This document shows, one piece after another, positions 35,607 through 47,164 of a DNA stretch of 64,000 nt (positions are counted from its first letter, which is position 1; every line of letters starts with the position of its first letter). The notes beneath the pieces were generated by a model. It did not search any database, was not told the origin of the DNA, and saw nothing but the letters and a program-made list of their open reading frames with translations. A program made the position numbers and the translations under genes. Source of the DNA: Gnetum montanum (Eukaryota > Streptophyta > Gnetopsida > Gnetales > Gnetaceae); NCBI GenBank assembly GCA_015680685.1, contig MNCI01007673.1, forward strand, positions 154,948-218,947, written 5' to 3'.

Positions 35607-36013
35607 TATCATAACTTGATAAATGTACATCTCATCTCAAGTTTAGAACACTTGCAAAATCACAACCTACAATATAGTCATGTTATATGCCATGATCCAT
35701 GGCTCAATCATAGTCAAGGACTATGACCTTCCCATAATCCATGGTTCAATCATGGTTTAGAACCATGACTGTATCATGACTTGTGGTATCTGCTAACACC
35801 TTCACCATGAGTAATGGTGGTGAGAAATGCAACTAGATACACATAAAAAGGCACAAAAAAGACCAAGAAAACAAGTATGAAATAAACTAGAATCTCAAAA
35901 TAACATACAAGAAAGATTTAAAAGCATAAAGAGTTGTATGTATAAGATCTAATACGTAATAAACTTGATAATAAAAATCATAGAAAGAGAAGCTTGAAAT
36001 TTGGTTACTCTAC
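35607..36013. repeat. L1: LTR-like DNA, right part, with the second half of the CATGA cluster
   Basis: Continues L1 after the S2 target duplication. 35640-35825 holds GCCATGATCCATGGC, ATGGTTCAATCATGG, ATCATGACTTGTGG and ACCATGAGTAATGG. It ends at the start of CH1. Confidence 0.5.
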
Positions 36014-36504
36014 TGTAGTATCCCAACCCTTGTTAAGGACAAAATTTCATCATTACTCATGTAATTAATCTTTGAAAGAAGAGGTGACTCCTTATGAATA
36101 GTTGTAACTATTCACGATACCCATCAGGAATGGATTTGACATATGACATTAAAGGCCAAGGCATGGTAGGAATGAAGTTGTGGAGCAAGATTGGCAAGGG
36201 ATGAGCATTGAATGAAGCAAGATAGGAAGGAACTAATCACCCCTTTAGTCTTAAAGTCTAACCATGGTGGCAAGTGCTAGGTTGTCTTTAAGGGTCCTAA
36301 GTATCACAAGAAGATAAGGGTTATTAATAGCATAATTTAAAAAACTTCATTAATAAATTTTTCTATTTATTTACCTTTTCTATTCCATTATATTACCATT
36401 ACTTTTATGTTATAGATGCACAAACTTAGACAATTTCAACATTAAATAACAACTCTATGTGATGAATAATCAAATTCATTAACATCTAGGAATAGGATGT
36501 CACA
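36014..36504 (+). repeat. CH1 5' LTR
   Basis: Starts TGTAGTATCCCAACC and ends AGGATGTCACA. It aligns with 55660-56159, for example GAATAATCAAATTCATTAAC versus GAACAATCAAATTCATTAAC. Confidence 0.85.
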
Positions 36505-36506
36505 TT

Positions 36507-36518
36507 TGGTATTAGAGA
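36507..36518 (+). other. CH1 primer binding site, tRNA-Met type
   Basis: TGGTATTAGAGA two bases after the LTR, close to TGGTATCAGAGC. Confidence 0.75.
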
Positions 36519-36569
36519 AAATAATGGTCCAAGAGCTAAAAGTAGATTGAAGAAAGAAAAAATAATTGG

Positions 36570-39039
36570 CACTATTTTATTAATAAAATAATAAAGTAAG
36601 TACATAAATAAAGAAGATGAGATATGAAAATTTGTAAACATGGATGACACATGTTAAACTAGACATCCAACTTAAAAGATTGAAGGAGATCCCTGGAAAC
36701 TTTTGCTTGAGACACTTGCTATTCCTTGGGGGAATCATCTTTTGCAAGTACATCTCGACATCCAACCAATCCATTGTAGAGCCACCAAATGTACTTAGTG
36801 GCACTCTTTGTAGTAGCCTTTTCCTTGTAAGCTTTGTCAAGTTTTGATTCTAATAAGTTGACTTGAAGTGTGTGCTATGTTGCATCCTCCTACCATTCTT
36901 TCTTTTGCCTCTGAATTCACAAGGGAAATAAGAAAAAAGAAAGAAAATAATAATATAATAATATTAATAAAAGACAAAAGAGAAAGAAAAATAAGGAGAA
37001 TTTACTACTTATCTAAAGTTGATGATTTTCAATTTTGAGGATACATTCATGATTTAGTAAGTATCAAGCCAAGGAAGTATCACTCTCTAGCTTTCCTAAA
37101 ATCTATTTAATATTTTTGGTGACCTCTTGAGCATCTTCAAGAATTGCATGCAATGCTAAGAAATCACAAGATTACACCAATTCATAATCAACTTTGAAGT
37201 CATAGGACTTGGATTTCCATAAGTGATATAACTCATTATGAATAGTGTGTGGAGTATTCTTATTAATTCAATTACTAAGATTATAAAGAACAACGACTTA
37301 ATCTATAATAGCCACCATTTTTCCTAGAGAGTAGGATGAGTCCTTGATGGTGACTAGAGGAATCACAATGATGAAAAGGAATGTAGAAGAAGGGATCACT
37401 GATATATTTTTTAGGCCCCCAGACAAAGTTGAACTTTTAACTGAAGTCATCAGTGGAGAGTGTACCTATGTAGATTTCAGTTGTGGGATAGTAGACTGCT
37501 CATAATCATACTTATGTAGGAATTCCCTTTTCAAATCATGAATAAATTATTCTCAACCCAATAATATCTACAACACAAAATGTAAAAACAACATTAAGAA
37601 GAAAAGTGTCCAAAACTTGATACATAGTAAGCAATTTGAATTTTCCTCTAGTTCTTTTCCCTTTTGTTTATCACTTGAACCTAGTCCACTTAAACATTGC
37701 TCGATGTGATATTTATTATTAAAATATAAAATAATAAATATAATTATATATGTCATAATAATAATGATAATAAATATACACCAAAATTAATAAACAAGAA
37801 AAATATATAAACATAAACCCAATTTTTATACCTCATCAACTTCTTCTAAATTACAGGCTTGTATGAGAGTTTGTTAACATTTCTTAGGACCTTCAATTTG
37901 AGCTCTCAAAATTCTTTCTTTTTTAAGGAATGGAAGGTATAACTTGGGGTTGTAACAATTACATCTATTGTTTGAAACATCATAACTTAAGATCAAGGTC
38001 ATATTTAAGGGTACATAACATATGATATAAGGTTTTCTTATATTGCTCTTAGTGGTAATCACAAGTTCCATGGTAAGGTATAAATTTGTAAAACAAGAGA
38101 GGAACCAACCATATACCGTACCAATTTTGACACCATGGAGAAAGTATATTGAATAACCATTAATATGGAAAGCTTAGGGTTTACACAAAACCTTACTGTA
38201 TATGAACATACATATTTGGAAATCAATCTTGTCAATAAAACCAACTTCATAAAATTTCTATTAAGGACACGTGGTATCTCTAACATAATTATACATTTCC
38301 TCTCTACAAAGACCCTTGAATTTAGTAAATTACATGTTAGGTTCAAGAAGATCTACCACAATATGAAAACCTAAGACCTTTTGAATGAAAGCAAGTGTAA
38401 TCACAGTTCTTCCAAAAACCATTTTTCAAAGAGAACATTCCCAAAGATAGTAAATGTTGTACCATTGAATTATTGAAATTTTTCCATAAATAGTTTTAAA
38501 TATGGAAAACACTAACATTTATGACAACCTGGAAGTTTTAAAATATTCAAAATCCTTAACTTATAGCAAACTATGAACCAAATTAGTAGCTTCAACTACA
38601 TTATTTTAATGCAAAATAATGAAAATAGAAGTGTGCTACATGTGGTTATGGGAAAAGGCTAACCAGGAAGCTTGAGAAAATTCATGTTGCAAACTTTGCT
38701 ACATCAACAATCTCTGCAAATTTTCTACGCAAACAATGATTCAAGGATGATGTGCTAAAAGACATCTATTTCCATGAATTTATAGAAAAGATCTACAATT
38801 CTTGTACTAGTTGAAAGGATGAGTCATATCTAGAGAAAAGTGCAATTAGAGTTTATTTAATAGTTAATTAATTTTTAATTGATGATTACTTATCTTGATT
38901 TAATGATTTACAAGATTAGTGAACTAAAGATATCATGAGTCCAACACGTAGTGCTCTCTAATATGATTTCAAGAGTACCAATTTAATTAAAAGCCAATTC
39001 ACTATTTGTGATATATCACATTTCTTGATAAACATGTCA
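36570..39039. other. Unassigned DNA inside CH1, probably a further insertion
   Basis: Gag should begin soon after the primer site, and an ATGGTCCAAGAGC start is visible at 36525, but gag-like sequence resumes only near 40300. Several minus-strand frames of 60-95 codons are open (36580-36840, 38059-38346), without a motif I recognise. No paired ends were found. Confidence 0.35.
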
Positions 39040-39195
39040 TTAATTAAAATTTAAAAAATATTCAACTTTACAAAGTAAAATTTAAATTTAATTTTTATTA
39101 TTTTTATTTAAAAATTAGGACTAGGAATCAAGTCCATAACCTCATCCTTACCAAGCCTAACTCTTAAAGCCCCTCCTAGTAGCTACCAAGCGAAC
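39040..39195 (-). repeat. Possible tRNA-derived SINE fragment
   Basis: On the minus strand TAGCTACTAGG (A-box-like) and, 39 bases on, GGACTTGATTCC (B-box-like) stand at the spacing of a tRNA-type RNA polymerase III promoter. An AT-rich tail follows. No target duplication was found. Confidence 0.35.
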
Positions 39196-39674
39196 CTACT
39201 TAATTGCTAACTTTATATAGATATATTATAAAAATGTATTTTAAAAATATTTTAATTATGGCTGAGCTACACTAGCCCACCTAGGACTATAAGGCCCTAT
39301 AAGGGGTTGTGCAATCCTGCATGAAACCATGCAAGCCCAATAAGGACCATGCAATCCCTTACAGGGCCACATAGCCTATACATGGCCCATGCAACAAGGA
39401 AAAACCCCACTCTACATACCTCACATGTTGTGCCATCCTTTACCTGGCTCCTCTCATGCCACACTATCGTTGCTTCTCCTCACCGCATTTTTTCACCACC
39501 ACTACGCCATCATTGCTACTCCACTTTGTCCTCTATGCACCACTGCTATTCTTCCCGCCATCCGCATGTGCATCTAAGCCTAATTTTTAACTACCATTGT
39601 GCCTTCATATTTACCTATGTCAAAAAATTTACCAGAATTTTTAGTAATTCCACCTACCTATGGCCAAGAGCAAC

Positions 39675-39815
39675 ATCAATGCCACAGGATCTTACCTCCT
39701 CCAACCACCATTGGTGCCATAGAATTCCACCTCCTCCAACAACCATCAACACTGCAAGATCCTACCTTCTCTAGCCACTATCAGCACCACAAGATCCTAC
39801 CTCATCTAGTAGTTT
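39675..39815 (+). repeat. Minisatellite, about four units of roughly 36 bases
   Basis: Units built around CACAAGATCCTACCTCCTCC, separated by AACCACCAT-like spacers. They keep several frames open for 80-140 codons (Pro/Thr/Ser-rich), which is not taken as coding. Confidence 0.6.
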
Positions 39816-39939
39816 TGGCTAATAGAAAAATTTTCATTAATTAATGGGAAGTTTTAAATTTGATGTTCATGGTGGAAAAATTTAACTAATAAGTCAAATT
39901 AGCAAGTTGGCAACAATCTAGGTAAAAAAAAATCTATAA

Positions 39940-40005
39940 TTAAGTGCATTCATTCTAGAGTAGTATTGGGATGGGTAACCTTTTGGGAAGTCTTAAAAAA
40001 CATGA
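39940..40005 (+). repeat. 5S rRNA-derived fragment (3' half)
   Basis: TTAAGTGCATTC, then TAGAGTAGTATTGGGATGGG, then TAACCTTTTGGGAAGTCTT follow the order and spacing of plant 5S rRNA from about position 47 to 110. This includes the internal promoter region, with many C to T type differences. It is not a functional gene: the 5' half is missing. Cassandra-type TRIM LTRs and 5S-derived SINEs both carry such sequence. Confidence 0.6.
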
Positions 40006-40299
40006 ATTTTTTTTGCAATTTAAAATGGCCATATTTCTTTATTCTAGTGTTTGATTTCAATGTAATAAGAGTTGTTTCTAAACAATATGGATCTTCTATA
40101 CATAATCAAATGATCATATTTAGACTATGGAAGTACAAAAATAGGAAAAAGCTTGATTTGGAGCCCAAAACTTGGGTGTTTTTAATATGATTTAACTCTT
40201 TAAAGCCAATTAAGTCTTGATGGGAGGATCTATAAAGAGAAAGTCATTTCAGAGTAGTTCTAACCCCTTCTAGAACCAATTAATCACCCTCAAAACACA

Positions 40300-41580
40300 T
40301 AAAAATGGCCATGGAGACTAATGCATAAGAACCCTACCTTGTCTCTTCATCCTATTAATATCTAGAACCCATAGAGTGAATTGGAGAATGATGGAGTCCT
40401 AAATCAATGATTGTATGAATGCTCTTAAGTAATAAATTAATGAGATGAAAGGCATGTAAGAGGAGCTTCATCAATCAAACCAAGGATCTAAGAAAAATAT
40501 GCAAGATAGGTCAGAAGAAATTAGAAAATTGTCCCATAGGTTGGAAAGCAAATGATCTAAAGTCTAGAGGAAGATGAACTTTTTTGTGGATTTCATCAAA
40601 CAATTGATTGACCATTTGGCCCAACCTCCCAACCTAAATCAACATCCACCTAAATACCATAATTAAAATTAACATCCATCTAGGGACAATAATCAAAATC
40701 AATTCCCACATAGGGAGTGTTTCCAAGATAAATTTTAACTTCAAGATCAGTATCAAGACCAATTGCCACCTAGGAATCATTATTGAGATCAATCCCAATC
40801 TATTGGATGTCAAGGTTCTAAGATTCCATTACAAGGACAAGGATTAGAACCAAAAGAGTAAGGTTATCGAAATTGGAAAAATTCACCTAGAGAATCCTTA
40901 AACTAGGTTCATGCTAAAAAGGTAAAATTTGATCATTATGATGGAGCCCTAGGATATAGTGCTATTGTGAAAGATTGGCTTAATACCATGAAGAATTATT
41001 TTGACATGTTAAACTTATCAAGCTAGGAATAATTAGAGGGGATCTATTTGTAATTAAGGGGACTTGCTACAACATGGTGAAATCAATTAAGATCTCAAGG
41101 ATTAATTAAAAACTAACATAATCTTTATTTTGAACAAAAATTCCTACTACATTCCTTCCTTAACAAATTTCAAACATGGTTTGACTCATTGAAATTAGGT
41201 TGATGATTCATAAAAGATTATTACAAGAATTTCTATGATTTCTTCAAGTATGTAAGTCATCGAGACAAAGGTGAATTGGCTTTGAAGTTAATTTATAGAC
41301 TACATACTTATGCCTCAAGATACATTCCCATAATCCACAAACAGTTGATGAAGCATATAGAATTGTTAAGGATTACAAAGAAATAGATCAAGTACAAACT
41401 ACGACTATTCGACAAGAAACTATGGAAGCGAAATCCAACAAAAGAACTCAATCTAGATGCTTTACTTGTGGTGAAGATTACTTCAAGAAGGATTGCTGAA
41501 AATTGTGAGCAAGGATATAAAGGAACAATTAAAATAAGACCCAAAAACCCAACACCAGTATGGCAAAAGAAAAATGTCAA
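40300..41580 (+). pseudogene. gag: CH1 gag relic
   Basis: Capsid-like readings: KVKFDHYDGALGYSAIVKDW, LNTMKNYFDML, LRGLATTWWNQLRS and FLNKFQTWFDSLKL. A knuckle near 41458-41496 reads CFTCGEDYFKKDC, where the zinc-binding His and one residue are lost. Stops are present throughout. Confidence 0.65.
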
Positions 41581-41689
41581 CTAATTACCATGGTTGCAGT
41601 GGAAAAACTTTCAGCATTGGCTAAGTCAAGTTTGAGGAAACATTAATTTCTTTTACTTATTTTTAAAGGGTAGAGTAACATTTAAAATT

Positions 41690-42882
41690 TTTAATTTTTA
41701 ATTAATAGTGGAGCAAGTGATCATTGTATTTCACCATCTCTAGTTAAATCATTAAATTTAATTCTACCTTCTAACAAAGTTAATAAATTGGAACTTGCAA
41801 ATGGAATAATGATGAGTAAGCATACAAGCTATGCTGAAATTAACTTTATCATTCAAGAAATTTCTTTTTTTGGTGAATTTTTTGAACTTGAATTAGGAGA
41901 CATTGATGCGATCCTAGGGATGTCTTTCCTGAAAAAATTTAATATTACCGACTATTTCAAAATTCATGTCTTAAAAGTGTTGATCATTGATAGAGTGAGG
42001 CTTCTACGGTGGGTAGGAACAATAAAGAAAATTTATACTATATCCATTAAATAAGAAAAGACATTAGTCAAGAAAGCTATTACTATGTTCATTATGAAAG
42101 TAACTCAACCCCAAAAAAAATCTCAGAATTTAGATCCTAAAGAAACTCAAAGAGTATGAGAATTTGATATTTGGTAAAACCATGAGTAACCATAATAAAG
42201 AATTATCAAATATGGTATTGATGTCTTTCTAGATATACAACCCATTTCAAAAGACTCATACAAGTTTTCTACTTTGAAACTAAGGGATTAGTTACTCAAA
42301 AAAAAGAGGATTTGTCCTCATGTCTCACTTTGGGGAGCATTAGTCATATTAGTTAAGAAGAAGGATGGTACCTTAAGGTTATGTATTGATTATATGGCAT
42401 TAAACAAAGTAATAATTAAGAATACCTTTCCTTTACCTAGGATTAATAACCTATTTGATCAACTTACTAAAGACTGTTAGTTTTCCAAGATTGATTTAAA
42501 TTTAGGTTATCACCATATAAGAACTAAAGAAAAAGATATTGAGAAAATTGTGTTTATTACTAGGTATGATATGTACAAATTTGTATTGATGTCATTCATA
42601 TTGACAACACACCTACAACATTTATGACATTAATGAATAATAGTTTCTAGAAATATCTTATTAAATTTGTTATTGTATTTATGAATGATATAGTTTTTTA
42701 TTCCAAGTCAATGAAGGCACATGTTAAACATTTGAAAATTACTATGGAAATTCTCAAGAAACATCATTTAAAAGTAAAACTAAGTAAATAGAAGCTCTTC
42801 AAACAAGAAATATCATATTTGGATCATATTGTATTTGAGCAAGGATTACTAGTAGATCCATTTAAAGTTAGCATAGTCTAAG
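41690..42882 (+). pseudogene. pol: CH1 protease and reverse transcriptase, cut by A2
   Basis: Protease: INSGASDHCIS (41701 on), where the catalytic Asp is Asn, then DIDAILGMSFLKKF (open frame 41788-42054). [22 protein letters not shown] (about 42350), [36 protein letters not shown], then FMNDIVFYSKS (42678-42710), where the first catalytic Asp is Asn. It ends with GLLVDPFKVSIV at 42877, where A2 is inserted. It resumes at 53465. Confidence 0.8.
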
Positions 42883-43909
42883 TGATGAGACGTGATATCG
42901 CATAGGACGCAATCTCGCGTCGTCCCCTGCAATATCACGTATGTGATATCACAGTGCGCCGTCATATCTATAAATAAGAGGTAGCTCTCCCTTATTTCAT
43001 CATCCTGGGATAGAAGTAGAGAAACTCTGGCATTTTGATCACTCCAGAGATAGAATATTTTCCATGTGCCCGCAATAGGAGTCCTAAAGTGAACGGATCT
43101 TTATTCGAGCAACATTGTACCTGAACACAAATTGTGTACGGCAATAAAGACGAACTTCCTGGATAAACCTTGCAGTGCATGGAATAGGATTTATTTTAAT
43201 TTTATTTATTGTTTTCTCTCTCTCACCCTTAAACTCCTAGAATGCAGAATGAGTACGACTTGATTACGAGCATCTAAGGATGTGTACGAATAATCAAGGA
43301 ATCAGTTGCTCATCGCAACGCGGTATGAGTACGACTTGATTACGAGCATCTAAGTGTGACTACTTGGTAAACTAGTGGCATATCTAGGATCTGCACTTGG
43401 TAATCCCAGTGGTAGTCATACACAAAGATGTGTACGGTTAGTCAAGGAATCGACTACTCATCACACTTAGGCTAAATTAGCTTTCTCAACCCTTTCCTCC
43501 TAGGTAAGTGCCTCAATACAACCACTTTGAGCATGTGCATTATGCATGGGATCCCAGCAATGATTAGCGTTTGGTAACCACGATTGCATCGGTTCAGGGT
43601 GTGTACGGTAAGTGGGAACGGATGCTGACGCTAGGTAATTTAGACTTAGTTCATTAGTTAGAGTTAGTTTCTCTAACCCTTCACCTCGATAGCATAGGAG
43701 ATAAAACATAAAAAGATATAAAAATCATATACCTTGGACTTACTTAACCATACACTATGACAACTACAAGTAAGTCTGGGAAGACAACGAATGATTAACC
43801 CCAAGTGTTCCATGGGGCATGTAGGCACTTAGTCTATGGAGTTCGATCGGGTTGTGCGTGCTACGCTCGTTTCGTATGGTTGAGTGTAGGGATACCTTGC
43901 CACTCATAA
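42883..43909 (+). repeat. A2 5' LTR
   Basis: 1027 bases from TGATGAG to CTCATAA (the last bases mutated from CTCATCA). Two near-identical blocks (ATGAGTACGACTTGATTACG at 43249 and 43325) and two ATGTGTACG...TAATCAAGGAATC-type blocks show an internal tandem duplication. Confidence 0.9.
42890..42976 (+). promoter_or_regulatory. A2 U3 promoter: GATATC/ACGT palindromes and TATA box
   Basis: Only 85 bases separate the LTR start from TATAAATAA (42968-42976). They hold ACGTGATATCGC, CAATATCACGT and ATGTGATATCAC, that is GTGATATCAC-type palindromes with ACGT cores. The 3' LTR has the same plan (52191-52299). Confidence 0.6.
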
Positions 43910-43910
43910 T

Positions 43911-43928
43911 TGGCGCCGTTGCCAGGGA
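43911..43928 (+). other. A2 primer binding site, tRNA-Asp
   Basis: TGGCGCCGTTGCCAGGGA matches the complement of the tRNA-Asp 3' end at 17 of 18 bases. Confidence 0.9.
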
Positions 43929-44050
43929 CTAAGTGTATGTGCACCGAATAGAACATAAAGGATATCACTCACATCGTTGGGAGCCTAAACGAACCTTCGG
44001 GTTAATTAACAGATAAATTTTATAATGGTAAAATTATCACACCAATCAAA

Positions 44051-45952
44051 ATGTCTTCTTCTCACAAAAGTAATTCACCACCTAGGACTAATACTAGAGA
44101 TAGGTGGAAACATAAAACACATAACCAAAATCAGCCAAGTCCTAAACAATACAAGATAGTCTATACTCATCCTAATGAGTATATTCCAGACTTTACCTTT
44201 ATCCTCCATCAAGATGAACAGCTCCGATGAAGAGATCTGCAAGGTAACATCATGTTACCCCCAGATCGATCAGTCCCTAACATGCTCTTCTGTGCTTTGG
44301 CACAGATTAGCATGACAGAATTATTTGTTAAATACGTTGTGGAAGACTTTGATATAAGGGATTATCATCCCACAGAAGCACAACATATCAGGGACTCAAG
44401 GCAAGAGAGTCGACATACACTTTTGAAGGACAAAGGTCTGCATTTCCTTAGTGAAATAGGAGATGAGGAACCCCTTATAACGGGTTCTTTAGCAAATGAT
44501 GTTTCCCCTTCTAATGATGATGAGGAGGTTGGGTATCAGAATCTATGATCAACAATACATAACACTAGTTCTGATCCCCGTGAATGCCAACTGTTCACAG
44601 AGGGAACAACAACTCATACTAAGGACGGGCACTTAGATCGTCATCACAATCGGGGTCGAAGTAGCTGGAGAGAAGGCAAGAAACATCATCATGGTGATGG
44701 TTCCCCTTCTTCTTCTCCTTCATCTCATCACTCACCCTCTCCTTCCACATCTGGGCACAACCAGCACAAGCATAATGGAGAGGATAAAGGTAAGAAAAAT
44801 GGGAGACCTCGATGCAAAAGTCAAGAGAGAGGACAAGGGCAGGGATGTAGGGAGAGTAGGGAACAATGAAGACATCACAGGCATCATGAAAAAGATGATC
44901 ATGATGATCCCCTACTCGCAACCCGAAGTATGCTTGACATAATGGAAGCAATAAGAATCCCAACACAACATTTAAAAGATAGTCGGATCAGGCGTTTAGA
45001 CATGAACAACATCCCATGCTTTGAGGGGGAATACAACACTAATCTGCAACATCATTTACAAGCATTCCACAATGCTTGTGCCTTGTAGAACATAGAAAAC
45101 GAGTGGCAAAAACTTAAGTTGTTTCCCAGGACACTCACCAAGGAAGCAGAGAGCTGGTACCGATCCTTAGAACTTGAAACCATTAGGAGGTGGAGTACGA
45201 TGTTAGAACTGTTCAACGATAAGTATCAGATGTACTCCAGAGTGTCCAATTTACATAAGCAGATCCAAGGATGGAAGCAAGGAAATCATGAACCCTTGGA
45301 TGCTGCCATGGCCTACTACTACACATTGTTACATCGTTTCTTGGGCCATGGATACACACAGCAGGATCAACTTCACCACATCGTAGATGGGCTAAGGCAT
45401 GAGACTAGAAAAACCCTTCGGACTTATGCCCAAGGGAGACTATCACAACTCAAAGCCTATGAAGTTCATCACTTGTTGGAACAAGTAGCAAAAGAAGAAG
45501 GGAAGCTATGCAAAATGGAAAGTGCAGAAGAATACAACCGTGATCCCTCTCTTCAAAAGAAGGGAGTAAAATTTTGCGATGAAGAGGACGAGTCACCAAT
45601 CGAAGAGTTGGTGAATAGGAAAACCTTGCTGATTCAAAAGTTAACAATAGAAATAGCGGCTAAGGTAGATGATGTATGGAGTTCCTTAGTCTCTAAAATT
45701 GAAAATATCCTAAAAATTGTAGAAGAGTCTAAGGTAGAACGAAGTAGTGACAAAGGTAAGACAAAGCGGAGAGATTTAGGCCCTGCACATAACAAGGGTA
45801 AGGGGAAAATTACTATCCCCAATGAGGTTGTGCATTCAGAAATAGATGATGACAGTGGATGTGAGATCTACTACTATGACCATCCTAAGGGATGTTGTCC
45901 AGTCATTTCACATCTACAAGAGTCTGGGTGTATGTACTCAATCCAAGACTGA
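44051..45952 (+). pseudogene. gag: A2 gag
   Basis: One frame of 634 codons from ATG 44051 to 45952, with stops at 44228, 44546, about 44867 and 45088. N-terminal NEYIPDFTFILHQDE; a His/Ser/Lys-rich middle; then the retrotransposon gag core RLDMNNIPCFEGEYN, QAFHNACAL, FPRTLTKEAESWYRSLE and LFNDKYQMYSRVSNLHKQIQ (45119 on). A charged tail follows, and no CCHC knuckle was seen. Gag forms the particle around the RNA. The A3 frame is sense at the first stop, so the breaks are partly private to each copy. Confidence 0.85.
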
Positions 45953-46019
45953 ATAGACGATAGACACCCCAAAGGTTACCTTATTCTCAAGGTAACCCAA
46001 GACAGTTCCACCAACCATT

Positions 46020-47160
46020 AACGTACTATCCAAGTGAAACTCCACCACAACCCGTTAGACAACATCAACAGTGACAATACCCACAGTCATGGGGGATGCC
46101 ATCGTTGAAACATCNGTTAGACAACATCAACAGTGACAATACCCACAGTCATGGGGGATGCCACCGTTGAAACATCAATACCCTTGCCAGCAGCTGATCC
46201 CTCCAAGTAACCCTATGGATTACACAACTCCACAATGTCACTACCCAGTTCAAGAATATTTTCAGACTTCCCCTCCTAGAAGAGACACTCCGCATGTATC
46301 CCATCCTCCAAATCCATCCGTGCCTCTCACGCTAGTGGCTCCACCACCAACCACTCCAACGATGCCAAAGGCATTTCCCACTCAACTACAACAACCCAAT
46401 GTTACGAGGGCTTCCAATCCTCCACCCTCAGTTGGTCCTAACCATGTTATGCCAAAAAGATCCTTCTCCAAGACCAATAATCCAAATAAGCCCTCACCCT
46501 CACAAGCAGTTGAACATCTAAACACTACCATACCAAACAAAGTTTTGGGACCCCCTTCAAATAAAAAATCACACCTAATGCATACGGTTATGTTAACACA
46601 TACCGTTACCAACTGGATTAAAGTAGACCACCTTCCCAAGAAATTATCTAATCCTAGGGTCCCCCTAGTATATCTCAAAGTCACTGGGAATGAACCCCAT
46701 AAGGCTCTCCTTGACTCAGGCTCCGAAGTCAACTTAATCTCACAAGAATTATATAAAACCTGGAACCTACCTCCACTCAAGAAGAGAAATATTCGCTTAG
46801 AGTTGGCTGACCAGTCCATCACCATTCCTTTGGGATAGGTTGAGGACATTGTTACCACTGTGGATGGTTGGCCATACCCAGCTGATTTCCTAGTGATCTA
46901 AATAAACAATGACAAAGAGGATTTCCTAATCATAATGGGAAGGGCATGGCTAAGTACAATTAATGCATGCCTAGGAATCCGCAATCTTTCCCTAGAAATA
47001 TCCAAGAAAAACACTTTTGGGAAGATTGAGAGGAAGAGAGACCCATGCATCAGGGTGTCATTGCGTGCAGAAATCATGGGTGATGCGAAGCTTAACATTG
47101 CCTACATGCAATCGGTGTGCACAGGATATTGACATACAAAAGTGCCTATATGTAGCAGCC
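46020..47160 (+). pseudogene. pol: A2 linker and aspartic protease
   Basis: A Pro/Gln-rich linker (46158-46560) is followed by retropepsin: ALLDSGSEVNLISQELY with the catalytic DSG at 46713-46721, then DFLVI and LIIMGRAWLSTINACLGI near 46930. A stop breaks the middle and a frameshift near 47040-47120 separates it from RT. A duplicated 61 bases around a single N (46115) also disturbs the frame upstream. In A3 gag and protease share one frame from 60350 to 62536, so they probably formed one polyprotein. The protease would cut that polyprotein. Confidence 0.8.
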
Positions 47161-47164
47161 ACAC

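Noticed and set aside
39349-39774. 141-codon Pro/Ser/Thr/His-rich frame
   Set aside because: Open in several frames because of a C-rich minisatellite; no start context, no domain.
39940-40005. 5S rRNA gene
   Set aside because: Only the 3' half is present and it has many differences.
44619-44966. 115-codon minus-strand frame in A2 gag, with a counterpart at 59829-60152 in A3
   Set aside because: It mirrors the His/Ser-rich gag segment on the other strand; conservation follows from gag.
46382-46858. 158-codon minus-strand frame over the A2 linker and protease
   Set aside because: Shadow of the Pro-rich linker and retropepsin coding on the plus strand.
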